Source: Chthonomonas sp. UBA6659
GTDB taxonomy: Bacteria > Armatimonadota > Fimbriimonadia > Fimbriimonadales > Fimbriimonadaceae
Length of the DNA: 46,571 bases
Reading direction: 5' to 3'
NCBI GenBank assembly: GCA_002455425.1
Contig: DKKT01000066.1
Span: 10,941-57,511, forward strand
The notes under the pieces: generated by a model
Told to the model about the DNA's origin: nothing
Seen by the model: the letters and a program-made list of their open reading frames with translations, nothing else
The model's database searches: none
Position numbers and translations under genes: made by a program
Part shown: positions 16,038-23,101 of the stretch, in pieces
Layout: each line of letters begins with the position of its first letter
How positions within the stretch are numbered: the stretch's first letter is position 1

Positions 16038-16433
16038 TCAGGCGGACGGTTCGGTCGATTCGGGTTGGTGCGCCTTCACGGCCGCGATTGCGAGAATCAG
16101 CCAGCCGGCAAGGAAACAGACCCCTCCGAAGGGGGTGACGGCCGCGAAGGTCGTCATCTGGGTAACGGCCATGACGTACAGGCTGCCCGAGAAGAGGAGG
16201 ATCCCCCAGAAGAAACACCGTGCCGACCAGGTCGCGAACCCGGCCGCGATGCGCGGCGCCATCATCGCGACGACAAGAATCGCGACCGCGTGGAGGAGGT
16301 GATAGTGGGTGCCCGTCTGGAAGAGAGCGAGTTTGGCCTCGCTGATCCGAGGCTTGAGGGCATGTGCCCCAAAGGCACCGAGTGCTACGGCGAGAAAGCC
16401 GTTCAGCGCTCCGAAGAGCAGCTGGGTCTGCAT
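16038..16433 (-). CDS. DUF423 family small membrane protein (YgdD-like)
   Basis: 131 residues from the ATG at 16433; an ATG six codons upstream is possible, but family members start at MQTQLLFGALNGFLAVALGAFGAHAL. Four predicted membrane helices and the family hallmarks GAFGAHALK near the N-terminus, YHLLHAVAI, FFWGILLFSGSLYV and TPFGGVCFLAGW. DUF423 proteins are inner-membrane proteins of unknown function. First gene of a probable operon with the AI-2E transporter and the cyclase-ATPase. Confidence 0.88.
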   Translation of the reverse strand: MQTQLLFGALNGFLAVALGAFGAHALKPRISEAKLALFQTGTHYHLLHAVAILVVAMMAPRIAAGFATWSARCFFWGILLFSGSLYVMAVTQMTTFAAVTPFGGVCFLAGWLILAIAAVKAHQPESTEPSA

Positions 16434-16476
16434 GGCTGGATGGTGACACAAAAGTAAAGTGGCACGTCCTTCTGGT

Positions 16477-16501
16477 ACTTCTCCTCCTCTGGAGGAGAGG
16501 T
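16477..16501. other. Inverted repeat (11-bp stem) in the intergenic region
   Basis: Near-perfect palindrome centred on 16489, with an 8-bp perfect core (16480-16487 with 16491-16498) extended by further pairs. The following bases to about 16585 are rich in short inverted pieces (for example CGGT...ACCG). It could be a dispersed intergenic repeat or a secondary terminator. No gene was found between 16434 and 16676. Confidence 0.4.
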
Positions 16502-16609
16502 TTCTCGCGGCACTTCTTCGAGCGGGGCCACCTCACCCGGTTCGCTTCGCTCACCGACCTCTCCCCCGGGGGCCGAGAGGTTTGCACGCCCGATCTAGAC
16601 GCACCCCCC

Positions 16610-16653
16610 CCAAAAAGGAAATTGGGCCGAGAGCAATCCATCTCTCGGCCCAA
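16610..16653 (-). terminator. Rho-independent terminator of the 16677-17849 gene
   Basis: Perfect 12-bp stem (16622-16633 with 16642-16653), 8-base loop, followed on the minus strand by TTTCCTTTTT. It begins 23 bases after the stop codon. Confidence 0.8.
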
Positions 16654-16676
16654 GGTAGTGCAGGTAGTCGGTAAGA

Positions 16677-17849
16677 CTACGGACCGTCGCCGTCGGTACC
16701 GAAGTTCGCGACGAGGATGTCGAAGTCATCGGAGTCGACGCTGCCCGAACCATCGAAGTCACCATCGGGGCCGGGGCCACCGAAGTTCGCGACGAGGATG
16801 TCGAAGTCATCAGAGTTGATGAAGTTGTCGTTGTTCGCGTCGCCGTTGACAAGGTTGAACACGAGACCCGTCACGTTGCCCGCGGTCGTGTCGATGGTCA
16901 GCGTGCGGCGGAGCCACGTGCCGGTCTTCATCGACATCTGGTACACGCCGGCGGTCGCGGGCGTGTCAGCCACGAAGTTGCCAGCCGGATCGACGGCCTC
17001 GACCTGCTGCGCCACGAGGTTGCTGCTCGTGTCGTACCACTGGAAGTTCACCGAACTCGGCGTGGCCGCGACGTAATTGTTGAACAGGATCTGACCGGTT
17101 GCGGTGACAGGATCGAGCGTCGTCTGGAAGCCCCAGTAGACGTTCATAACCGGGGGCGGCGTCGAGAAGGTGAAGGTCGCGCCGGGCGGGTCGTTCTGCA
17201 CGAACGAACCGGCGGCCGTCGAGATCCAGCCCAGGTTTTGGCTGCTGCCCAGTGCGGGCGGGTTGAAGAGAGCCTGCCCGAGCTGGTCGAGGTTCGCCAA
17301 GGTCGCGGTCGAGCCGCTGGCGTTGTCGAACGTCATACAAGCCCACATGTTGCCGTCGGCCGGAAGGACGAACTGGCCCGCCGTCGTGATGTCCGTGAAG
17401 AACGTATTGACGGTTCCCGGATTGAAGTTGATCGGGTTGAACGAGTACCCGATGATGTACGTGCCCGGTCCGCCGCCGGCTCCGTTGTTTCGATAGAACC
17501 GAACGAGGGGGCGAGCCGTGAACGCGACGGTGTCCAGGTTCGAAACGCTGAACCAGAAACGATTGACGTCCTTGCCCCAGGCGTAGATCCTGGTCTTGAC
17601 ATCGTCGCCGACCATGCGGGTGATGGTGCCGGCCGCCCCTGTGTTGCTCAACACGAACCCGCTATAGGCTGAGCCCTGGATGTTGTCATAGGCCATCGTC
17701 GCCTGCGGGTTGAACACTTGCGGCGTACCGGAAACGGGGAAGCTCTCCTGAAGATGTGCGGTTGCCGGGATATCGGTAACCTGCGCAAAAGCGCTCGCGG
17801 AAACGACACCGGCGATCGCCAGCGTCATGAGTCGGGTGGTTGAATTCAC
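16677..17849 (-). CDS. Secreted protein with C-terminal dockerin-like/EF-hand motifs
   Basis: 390 residues from a GTG at 17849, chosen because GGAGG lies nine bases upstream and a signal peptide follows (LMTLAIAGVVSASAFAQ); the frame is open for 59 more codons upstream without either. Residues ~25-330 are a beta-rich extracellular region of unrecognised family. The last ~60 residues carry two calcium-loop-like units, GDANNDNFINSDDFDILVANFG and GDFDGSGSVDSDDFDILVANFG. The loop spacing matches type I dockerin or EF-hand loops, but no cohesin is seen. The same C-terminal motif occurs in the proteins at 20946-22469 and 23102-24628. Monocistronic, with its own terminator. Confidence 0.8.
   Translation of the reverse strand: MNSTTRLMTLAIAGVVSASAFAQVTDIPATAHLQESFPVSGTPQVFNPQATMAYDNIQGSAYSGFVLSNTGAAGTITRMVGDDVKTRIYAWGKDVNRFWFSVSNLDTVAFTARPLVRFYRNNGAGGGPGTYIIGYSFNPINFNPGTVNTFFTDITTAGQFVLPADGNMWACMTFDNASGSTATLANLDQLGQALFNPPALGSSQNLGWISTAAGSFVQNDPPGATFTFSTPPPVMNVYWGFQTTLDPVTATGQILFNNYVAATPSSVNFQWYDTSSNLVAQQVEAVDPAGNFVADTPATAGVYQMSMKTGTWLRRTLTIDTTAGNVTGLVFNLVNGDANNDNFINSDDFDILVANFGGPGPDGDFDGSGSVDSDDFDILVANFGTDGDGP
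16698..16816 (-). repeat. Two 38-bp direct repeats coding the DSDDFD units
   Basis: 16698-16735 and 16779-16816 differ by one base and code the two calcium-loop-like units of the 16677-17849 protein. Confidence 0.8.
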
Positions 17850-18204
17850 CTCTCGTAACCTCCAAATGAAGACTTGTAATCTGCTACGTTGGGGATGCAG
17901 GGGAGGTGGTCGGAGGCATGCGATGGCCCCGCGACGACCCCGCACACTGACATCAGAAACAAACGACCATCGAGCTTCACACGATCCGGAGGTGGGGCCG
18001 GAGCGTCTTCTGCTCGAGGCACTCAACAGAATGCCTTCACTAGCTTATCACAAGGCTCCCGCCAACGCAACGGATTGGGAAAGTTTCTGGCAATTGCTGA
18101 CGAAACTCGCACAACTACCGGGGGATGCCTCAAGTTGACGGCACATGTGTGAGTCCGGCGGAACTTGCGGTGAACACCCAGGCCCGTTCGACGTCGAACC
18201 GCCC
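17850..18204. other. Divergent intergenic region
   Basis: 355 bases with no convincing gene. A weak minus-strand promoter candidate is TTGCGT (18065-18070) and TAAGCT (18042-18047) with a 17-base spacer, about 190 bases upstream of the GTG at 17849. No strong plus-strand promoter was recognised. Confidence 0.4.
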
Positions 18205-18954
18205 ATGCTTGCCTTGATCGCCACGGTCCTCCTCGCGCCGGCGCGCACCGAACTTGCCCTCCAAGTGGGTTCCGACCGTCGAGAAGCGATTCTCCACGTC
18301 CCGGCGGCCTCCCAGCCGGCTCCCGTCTTCTTCGTGTTTCACGGTCACGGAGGACGGGCCGTGAACATGGAGCGTCGGAACCAGTACGAACGTCTTTGGC
18401 CCGAGGCGATCGTGGTCTACATGCAGGGTTTGCCCGCGCCGGGACGCAACGACCCCGAAGGCAAGCGCACCGGATGGCAGAAGAACCCGGGCGAGCTCGG
18501 CGATCGCGACCTCGCATTCTTCGACGCGGTGCTCGCCAAACTCCGCAAAGAGCAGGCGATCGATCCGCGCCGCGTCTTCGTCACCGGTCACTCGAACGGC
18601 GGCCGCATGGCGTACCTCCTCTGGGCGAAGCGAAGCGACATGATCGCCGCGGGAACGGCCTCCGGTTCGACCGGTCGAGGCTTGATCGCGGGGACCACGC
18701 CGCGGTCGTTCCTCGTCATCGCCGGCGAGAAGGACGAGACCACCCCGTTCGAGAGCCAGAAGCAGAGTATCGCGGAATTGCGGTCCCTCTTCGGCATCGA
18801 CGGTGCCAAGCCGGAGAAAGTCGGGTCGCTCGAAATCGAGAAGGGCAGGCACGGCGTCGAGCTCGGCACGATGATCTACCCCGGGGGGCATCAGGTGCCG
18901 CCCCAAGCCGCCGAGGCCGTCGTCGCCTTTCTCAAGCGCCAGCGCATGCCCTGA
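18205..18954 (+). CDS. Secreted alpha/beta-hydrolase esterase (PHB depolymerase/feruloyl esterase-like)
   Basis: 249 residues from the ATG at 18205, where a short hydrophobic leader (MLALIATVLLAPA) begins; the frame is open from 18145. Serine hydrolase fold: oxyanion-side FHGHGG at 45-50, nucleophile S130 in GHSNGG, candidate acid D177 in AGEKDETTPF, catalytic H229 in YPGGHQVP. The pattern fits the LpqC/poly(3-hydroxybutyrate) depolymerase and feruloyl esterase group, which cut ester bonds in polymers. The substrate cannot be told. It lies 19 bases before the aminotransferase V gene. Confidence 0.8.
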   Translation: MLALIATVLLAPARTELALQVGSDRREAILHVPAASQPAPVFFVFHGHGGRAVNMERRNQYERLWPEAIVVYMQGLPAPGRNDPEGKRTGWQKNPGELGDRDLAFFDAVLAKLRKEQAIDPRRVFVTGHSNGGRMAYLLWAKRSDMIAAGTASGSTGRGLIAGTTPRSFLVIAGEKDETTPFESQKQSIAELRSLFGIDGAKPEKVGSLEIEKGRHGVELGTMIYPGGHQVPPQAAEAVVAFLKRQRMP

Positions 18955-18973
18955 TCGGCGTCACAATGGGGGG

Positions 18974-20209
18974 ATGAGCCCCGCCGCCACGCGCCCCACC
19001 CTCGATCAGATCCGGTCCCAGTTTCCTGCCCTTGCCTCGTCGACCGTGTTCTTCGAGAACGCGGGCGGCTCCCAGGTCCCGCAGGTCGTCGCCGACGCGA
19101 TCCGGGATTACTTGCTGGATTCCTACGTGAACCTCGGTGCCGGCTACGCCGAGTCGCGCCGCGCGACCCAAACCGTGGACGAGGCTCACGACTTCGTGAA
19201 CCTCTTCATGAACGGGACCGGCACCGGCAAAGTGATTCTCGGGTCGTCGAGTTCGGGCCTGATCCGAATGCTCGCCGACTGCTATGCCGAAGTCTTGCAG
19301 CCGGGCGACGAGATCGTGATCGGGCAGAGCGGGCATGAGGCGAACATCGGCCCCTGGGTGCGATTAGAGCGCATGGGCGTCCGCGTGCGGTTCTGGAACC
19401 TGGATCGGACCACCCAGAGCCAGCCGATCTGCGAACTCGAGGAACTCCTCAACGAGCGGACGAAGATCGTCGCGTTCGTCCACGTTTCGAACCTTCTCGG
19501 CGAGGTCGTCGACGTGGCCGACATCGCGCGGCGCGCTCACCATGTCGGTGCCCGCGTCGTGGTCGACGGGGTCGCGTACGCGCCTCACCACGCCATCGAT
19601 GTGGCGGCCTGGGACGTGGATTGGTACGTCTATTCGACCTACAAGGTGTTCGGGCCCCATATGGCGGCCCTGTACGGGCGCGCCGACGCGATCGCGGAAC
19701 TGACGGGACCGAATCACTTCTTCATCCCGTGCGACTATGTTCCGGGGAAGTTCGAGCTCGGGTGCATTAGCCATGAAGGGTGCGCCGGACTGCTCGCTTT
19801 GGGCGACTACCTCGCGTTTCTCGCGGGGACGCCAGGCCAGCCGGTGACCCGAGAGACTGTCACCGCCGCCTTCGAGGTCGCGGCCTCCTATGAACGGCCG
19901 CTTCAGGCGCGCCTTCTCGACTACCTGTCGCGCCAGCCCGGCGTCCGGATCGTCGGCCCCGCCCACGGCGGTCCCGAGCGAGTCGCGACGATCAGCTTCG
20001 TCCACGACCGCGTCTCCCCACCCGAGATCAGCGCGGCCTGCGACGCGGCGGGAATCGGGATGCGGCATGGGCATATGTATGCGTACCGGCTTTGCGAGGG
20101 CCTGGGGATTGCGCCCGATCCCGGCGTGATTCGGGTCAGCATGGCCCACTACAACACGCCGGACGAGGTCGAGCGGCTGATCGCGGTCTTGGACGGGGTG
20201 TTGGGCTGA
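18974..20209 (+). CDS. Aminotransferase class V, cysteine desulfurase-like protein (VC1184 type)
   Basis: 411 residues. PLP-dependent fold type I enzyme: an early FFENAGGSQVP motif, GSSSSGLIRML near 90-100, D198 for the PLP pyridine nitrogen, and the Schiff-base lysine K224 in YSTYKVFGPH. It resembles the VC1184-type branch of cysteine desulfurase-like proteins. The segment where SufS has its catalytic cysteine (RxGHHC) reads MRHGHMYAYRL here, with no cysteine, so true desulfurase activity is doubtful. The start ATG at 18974 has a G-rich stretch upstream. Probably co-transcribed with the esterase; the functional link is unknown. Confidence 0.85.
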   Translation: MSPAATRPTLDQIRSQFPALASSTVFFENAGGSQVPQVVADAIRDYLLDSYVNLGAGYAESRRATQTVDEAHDFVNLFMNGTGTGKVILGSSSSGLIRMLADCYAEVLQPGDEIVIGQSGHEANIGPWVRLERMGVRVRFWNLDRTTQSQPICELEELLNERTKIVAFVHVSNLLGEVVDVADIARRAHHVGARVVVDGVAYAPHHAIDVAAWDVDWYVYSTYKVFGPHMAALYGRADAIAELTGPNHFFIPCDYVPGKFELGCISHEGCAGLLALGDYLAFLAGTPGQPVTRETVTAAFEVAASYERPLQARLLDYLSRQPGVRIVGPAHGGPERVATISFVHDRVSPPEISAACDAAGIGMRHGHMYAYRLCEGLGIAPDPGVIRVSMAHYNTPDEVERLIAVLDGVLG

Positions 20210-20287
20210 CCTCGTGTGTTCCGTCGAGTAGGCCGTCGATGTTCGACTCGTGAAAGTCCGGCATAATGAGCGGAGATCAAGGACGAA

Positions 20288-20316
20288 TTGACGAATCTCG
20301 TCCGTCCTAGTAAAAT
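20288..20316 (+). promoter_or_regulatory. Sigma70-type promoter of the 20359-20871 gene
   Basis: TTGACG (20288-20293), 17-base spacer, TAAAAT (20311-20316); start predicted near 20323. Confidence 0.75.
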
Positions 20317-20358
20317 GGAGCCCGGCCCCAGGATGGGCCCTGCAGGAGGAATGCAAGC

Positions 20359-20871
20359 ATGAAGCGATTCGGCATGGTGGCGGCCGTAGTTGGACTGGCG
20401 GGGGTCGCGAGCGCCCAAATGGGAGACATCACCCCGGTGAACCTGGCTTTCCGGGTCGGCGTGGCCTATCCGCTCGATGATGCGACGCGGGATTTGACCA
20501 AGACCCTGATCGGGGTCGGCGCCGACTGGTATCTCACCACCCAGTATCTCAAGGATTCGGACACCTACATCTCGTTCGACTGGCTCGGCAAGAGCGGCTC
20601 GGGAGCCAAGGGCAACATCTTCCCGATCCTGGTGAACCAGAAGTGGTACAACAAGAACATCACGTACTACGGAACGCGGTCTTACGTGTTCGTGGGTGCC
20701 GGCATCGCAGTCGTCGACGTGAACAACACCAAGACCACGATTGCCGGCCGCATCGGGTTCGGCGTGGAGTTGGGACCGAAGCTCTTCGCGGAAGCGAATC
20801 TGCTCGTCAGCGACAACGCCGGCGGAGCCAAGGCGAACAGCGCCGGCGTCTACTTCGGCTACAAGTTCTAA
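20359..20871 (+). CDS. Small secreted/outer-membrane-type protein, function unknown
   Basis: 170 residues, ATG with GGAGGAAT upstream. Signal peptide of 20 residues (MVAAVVGLAGVASAQ). The mature part alternates polar and hydrophobic residues (VNLAFRVGVAYPL, IGVGADWYLTTQYL, RSYVFVGAGIAVVDV, GRIGFGVELGPKLFAEANLLV) and ends in an aromatic residue (GVYFGYKF). This is the look of a small eight-stranded outer-membrane beta-barrel, although no named family was recognised. It stands alone between a strong promoter and a strong hairpin. Confidence 0.82.
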   Translation: MKRFGMVAAVVGLAGVASAQMGDITPVNLAFRVGVAYPLDDATRDLTKTLIGVGADWYLTTQYLKDSDTYISFDWLGKSGSGAKGNIFPILVNQKWYNKNITYYGTRSYVFVGAGIAVVDVNNTKTTIAGRIGFGVELGPKLFAEANLLVSDNAGGAKANSAGVYFGYKF

Positions 20872-20884
20872 GCTCACCGTCGCC

Positions 20885-20933
20885 CAACGAAACAGTGCCC
20901 CTCACGGACTCCGCGAGGGGCACTGTTTCGTTG
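20885..20933. terminator. Bidirectional intrinsic terminator
   Basis: 19-bp perfect stem (20885-20903 with 20915-20933), 11-base loop, between the convergent genes 20359-20871 (+) and 20946-22469 (-). Confidence 0.8.
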
Positions 20934-20945
20934 TGGCGAGGGGTC

Positions 20946-21154
20946 CTACTGGTCGCCGTACTGCCCGAAGTTCACGACGAGGATGTCGAAGTCGTCACTG
21001 TCGACGCGGTCGTCTTCATTGAGGTCTGCCGTGCCGACCCAGTTTTCTCCACTCGATTCCTTGTCCGTTCCGAACTGGCGGACGAGCTGGTCGAAGTCGT
21101 CGCTGTCGACCACGTTGTCTTGGGTCACGTCGCCGTTGATCAGGTCCGGGTACA
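20946..21154 (-). repeat. Long direct repeat with 23102-23310
   Basis: The 3' ends of the two HAF/dockerin-like genes are about 90% or more identical at DNA level over ~209 bases, more than the rest of the genes. Confidence 0.8.
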
Positions 21155-22469
21155 GGAGCGTTTCCCCAGAGGTCAGGTTGGCTTGGATCGTTCGCCGGAG
21201 GTAGTGTCCGTATCGGAACGACACTTGGTAGGTGCCGGCCGGGAGGTCGGGCAAGACTTCGAAGGTGCCGTACTCGCCGATGCCAAGATCCACAACCGGA
21301 ACCACCGTCGAGTACTTGACGTCACCGTTTTGTCGCACTTCGATCTCGAGGGGGCGCCCTTCGGTCGACGCGAGATCGGGCAACGTCACGATGCCGTGGA
21401 GCCGTTGAGCAGGAGGCATCGTGATCCGGAGAAAGAACGCTTCATTCTCGCCGTTCGGATTGACGCCCCACCCAACCATGTTGAGTTCATCGTTGTTGTG
21501 CGGTCGGATGTCGCTGATCCTCTCGATCTTCCAACCCGGGGCAAAAATGCCGTCCAGACTCATCACGTTGTCGATTCGGCGCATTCCGTTCACGTTGTCC
21601 CACAACCAAGCCCAGGCACCTTGATTCGTGCTGGCGACGCCGGCGACGAAGCGGCCCGATGGGTCGATCGCGGTCGCCTGGGCATTCCATGCGCCGGGGA
21701 ACAAGCCGAGGTCCTGGATCTGCATCCCGTTCCATCGAACGGCCCGATCGCCGGCGTTGATCACACAGGTTCCGGCGATGATGCTGCCGTCGCCATTGAC
21801 GGCCGCCGCGTTGCTGGTGGTTGTGTTGGGGAGGATTGGGAGTTCGACAAGTACGTTGTTCGCCCCGACCTTAAACGCTCGGTCATCCGGGCCGAACTTG
21901 GATCCGTTGCCGACGATGATCTGGCCGTTCGCGGAGATGTCCGTGGCGTAGCTTCTGTCGGGGCCTCCCGGGAAGTCGCCAAGGTCGAACCTGAGGCCGT
22001 TCGTGAATCGCACGGCCCGAATACCATTGGATCCCGTACCCCAGCCGCACGAGACAAGGCCGCTGTCCGATGACGCGCGCACGATGCTGTGGTAAGCGCC
22101 GCCACCGAGATCGCCTAGGCCGCTCGGAGTTCCGGGGCTCGTCCAGATCGTCCCCTCCGGACCGCTCGCCGACTGCGAGAACCCGGCGATCATGGTTCCG
22201 GCCGCATTGACCGCGTTCGCACGGGAGTAGTCGTAGTTACCGAGCAGCGTGATCAGCGGAACGGTCGTGTGGTTGACACGGAAGGTGCAAGCGACCTCGG
22301 TCCCGCTAAGCCGGCCCGAGCCGACGATGAGGCCCGTGTCGGAAATACCGAAGGCGAAGCTCACGTTGGAACCGCCAGGAATGAAGCCAAGCGGTTCGAA
22401 TCCGACGTCGGCTCGGGCGACACTGGCGATGGCGACCAGACTGAGAAGCGTAAGTGATCGAGTGTTCAT
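20946..22469 (-). CDS. Secreted HAF-repeat protein with dockerin-like C-terminus
   Basis: 507 residues, ATG at 22469 with AAGGAG upstream. Signal peptide about 20 residues (LTLLSLVAIASVARA). Residues ~25-330 carry HAF-type repeats: FAFGISDTGLIVGSG, NAVNAAGTMIAGF, YATDISANGQIIVGNG. A beta domain at ~350-440 follows, and the last 65 residues hold two EF-hand-like units (GDVTQDNVVDSDDFD and ADLNEDDRVDSDDFD). It is a close paralogue of the 23102-24628 protein in all domains and in upstream DNA. HAF repeats are predicted extracellular and functionally uncharacterised. Confidence 0.85.
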   Translation of the reverse strand: MNTRSLTLLSLVAIASVARADVGFEPLGFIPGGSNVSFAFGISDTGLIVGSGRLSGTEVACTFRVNHTTVPLITLLGNYDYSRANAVNAAGTMIAGFSQSASGPEGTIWTSPGTPSGLGDLGGGAYHSIVRASSDSGLVSCGWGTGSNGIRAVRFTNGLRFDLGDFPGGPDRSYATDISANGQIIVGNGSKFGPDDRAFKVGANNVLVELPILPNTTTSNAAAVNGDGSIIAGTCVINAGDRAVRWNGMQIQDLGLFPGAWNAQATAIDPSGRFVAGVASTNQGAWAWLWDNVNGMRRIDNVMSLDGIFAPGWKIERISDIRPHNNDELNMVGWGVNPNGENEAFFLRITMPPAQRLHGIVTLPDLASTEGRPLEIEVRQNGDVKYSTVVPVVDLGIGEYGTFEVLPDLPAGTYQVSFRYGHYLRRTIQANLTSGETLLYPDLINGDVTQDNVVDSDDFDQLVRQFGTDKESSGENWVGTADLNEDDRVDSDDFDILVVNFGQYGDQ

Positions 22470-22538
22470 GTTGATTTGACTCCTTTGCAGCTCTCTTGAG
22501 CGGCGTTGGAGTCATCGTCCCACCCGATCGCAAATTGT

Positions 22539-22556
22539 CCGTGAATTCTCCGTGAA
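22539..22556 (-). promoter_or_regulatory. Conserved direct-repeat box upstream of HAF gene (copy 1)
   Basis: Minus strand TTCACGG-AGAA-TTCACGG, two 7-base repeats with 11-base period, ending 70 bases upstream of the ATG at 22469. The same box at the same distance precedes the paralogue. The architecture resembles sites of OmpR/PhoB-type regulators; the regulator is unknown. Confidence 0.45.
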
Positions 22557-22589
22557 AACCGAGAAGTTCGTCGACAAGCGGTCGCCGAC

Positions 22590-22623
22590 AAAAAAAGAGC
22601 CCCCACACCGAGGTGCGAGAGGC
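22590..22623 (-). terminator. Possible intrinsic terminator
   Basis: On the minus strand a G+C-rich imperfect hairpin (22597-22623, several G-U pairs) is followed by seven T residues (22590-22596). It lies 23 bases beyond the stop of the small frame at 22646-22831. Confidence 0.4.
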
Positions 22624-22645
22624 AACGGAGTGTCGTGCGAGAGTC

Positions 22646-22831
22646 TTATCGTGGATCCGATTGAGTCTCAGCCGGAGACTCGATCGGCTGGACGATCGCA
22701 TGCGCAGTTTCGATCGAGAGGGGTCGGTCCCCATTCGGCTGGGCCGGATGGGCGGTGCCGTCAGCCCCGATGCGAAGATCACATCCCATGTGGAAGTAGC
22801 GGTCGGGCTCAAGTTCGGTATTGAACGTCAT
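22646..22831 (-). CDS. Small open frame, uncertain (61 residues)
   Basis: Candidate only. ATG at 22831 overlaps by four bases (ATGA) the stop of a 32-codon frame that starts with GTG at 22926 behind a good AGGAG. A T-tailed hairpin follows the stop. The product is acidic, without signal peptide or recognisable motif. The order (ribosome site, leader frame, coupled frame, terminator) is the only support; there is no known family. It may equally be chance in a 632-base gap. Confidence 0.22.
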   Translation of the reverse strand: MTFNTELEPDRYFHMGCDLRIGADGTAHPAQPNGDRPLSIETAHAIVQPIESPAETQSDPR

Positions 22832-22926
22832 GGTCCAGGACCGCCTCGTTGGACGTTCGGCTTGCTTCGCTCGCGGGGTTGCGGCGTTGCGGCTCTGAAA
22901 GTGAGGTTCATTCGAAGTGTTTTCAC
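22828..22926 (-). CDS. Possible 32-residue leader frame
   Basis: GTG at 22926 preceded by AGGAG with five-base spacing; the product starts VKTLRMNLTF. The upstream bases (CCAACGCCG, then AGGAGTC) and the first codons loosely resemble the 5' region of the two flanking HAF genes, so this may be a remnant of a third copy rather than a gene. Confidence 0.2.
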   Translation of the reverse strand: MKTLRMNLTFRAATPQPRERSKPNVQRGGPGP

Positions 22927-23050
22927 TTGGACTCCTGGTTCGCCTAGCTCCGGCGTTGGATCCTTCGTCCGCCACCGGGCGTTGAGGTTCGACTTTGCCA
23001 CGTTCGTACCCGACGCCGGGGACGCGCCCTCAGTGTCAGCAGCGTCAATG

Positions 23051-23087
23051 AAGGGTGCCCCTTCGCGAATCCGCGAGGGGCACCCTT
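23051..23087. terminator. Intrinsic terminator of the 23102-24628 gene
   Basis: Strong hairpin with arms 23051-23067 and 23072-23087, one bulged T, 15 bases after the stop codon. Its sequence and style resemble the hairpin at 20885-20933. Confidence 0.7.
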
Positions 23088-23101
23088 CTGCGCGACCGAT
23101 C

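Larger units (their letters stand above)
22470..23101. other. Intergenic region between the two HAF/dockerin-like genes
   Basis: 632 bases. It holds the direct-repeat box, a possible T-tailed terminator, two doubtful small frames and, at its right end, the terminator of the 23102-24628 gene. Nothing else is supported. Confidence 0.5.

Noticed and set aside
18974..20209. sufS gene assignment
   Set aside because: The catalytic cysteine loop is missing and no sufB, sufC, sufD or sufU lies nearby.
20643..22073. Plus-strand open frame (476 codons) overlapping the beta-barrel-like gene and the HAF gene
   Set aside because: It crosses a 19-bp terminator and is antisense to a well-supported secreted protein; composition is arginine-rich noise.
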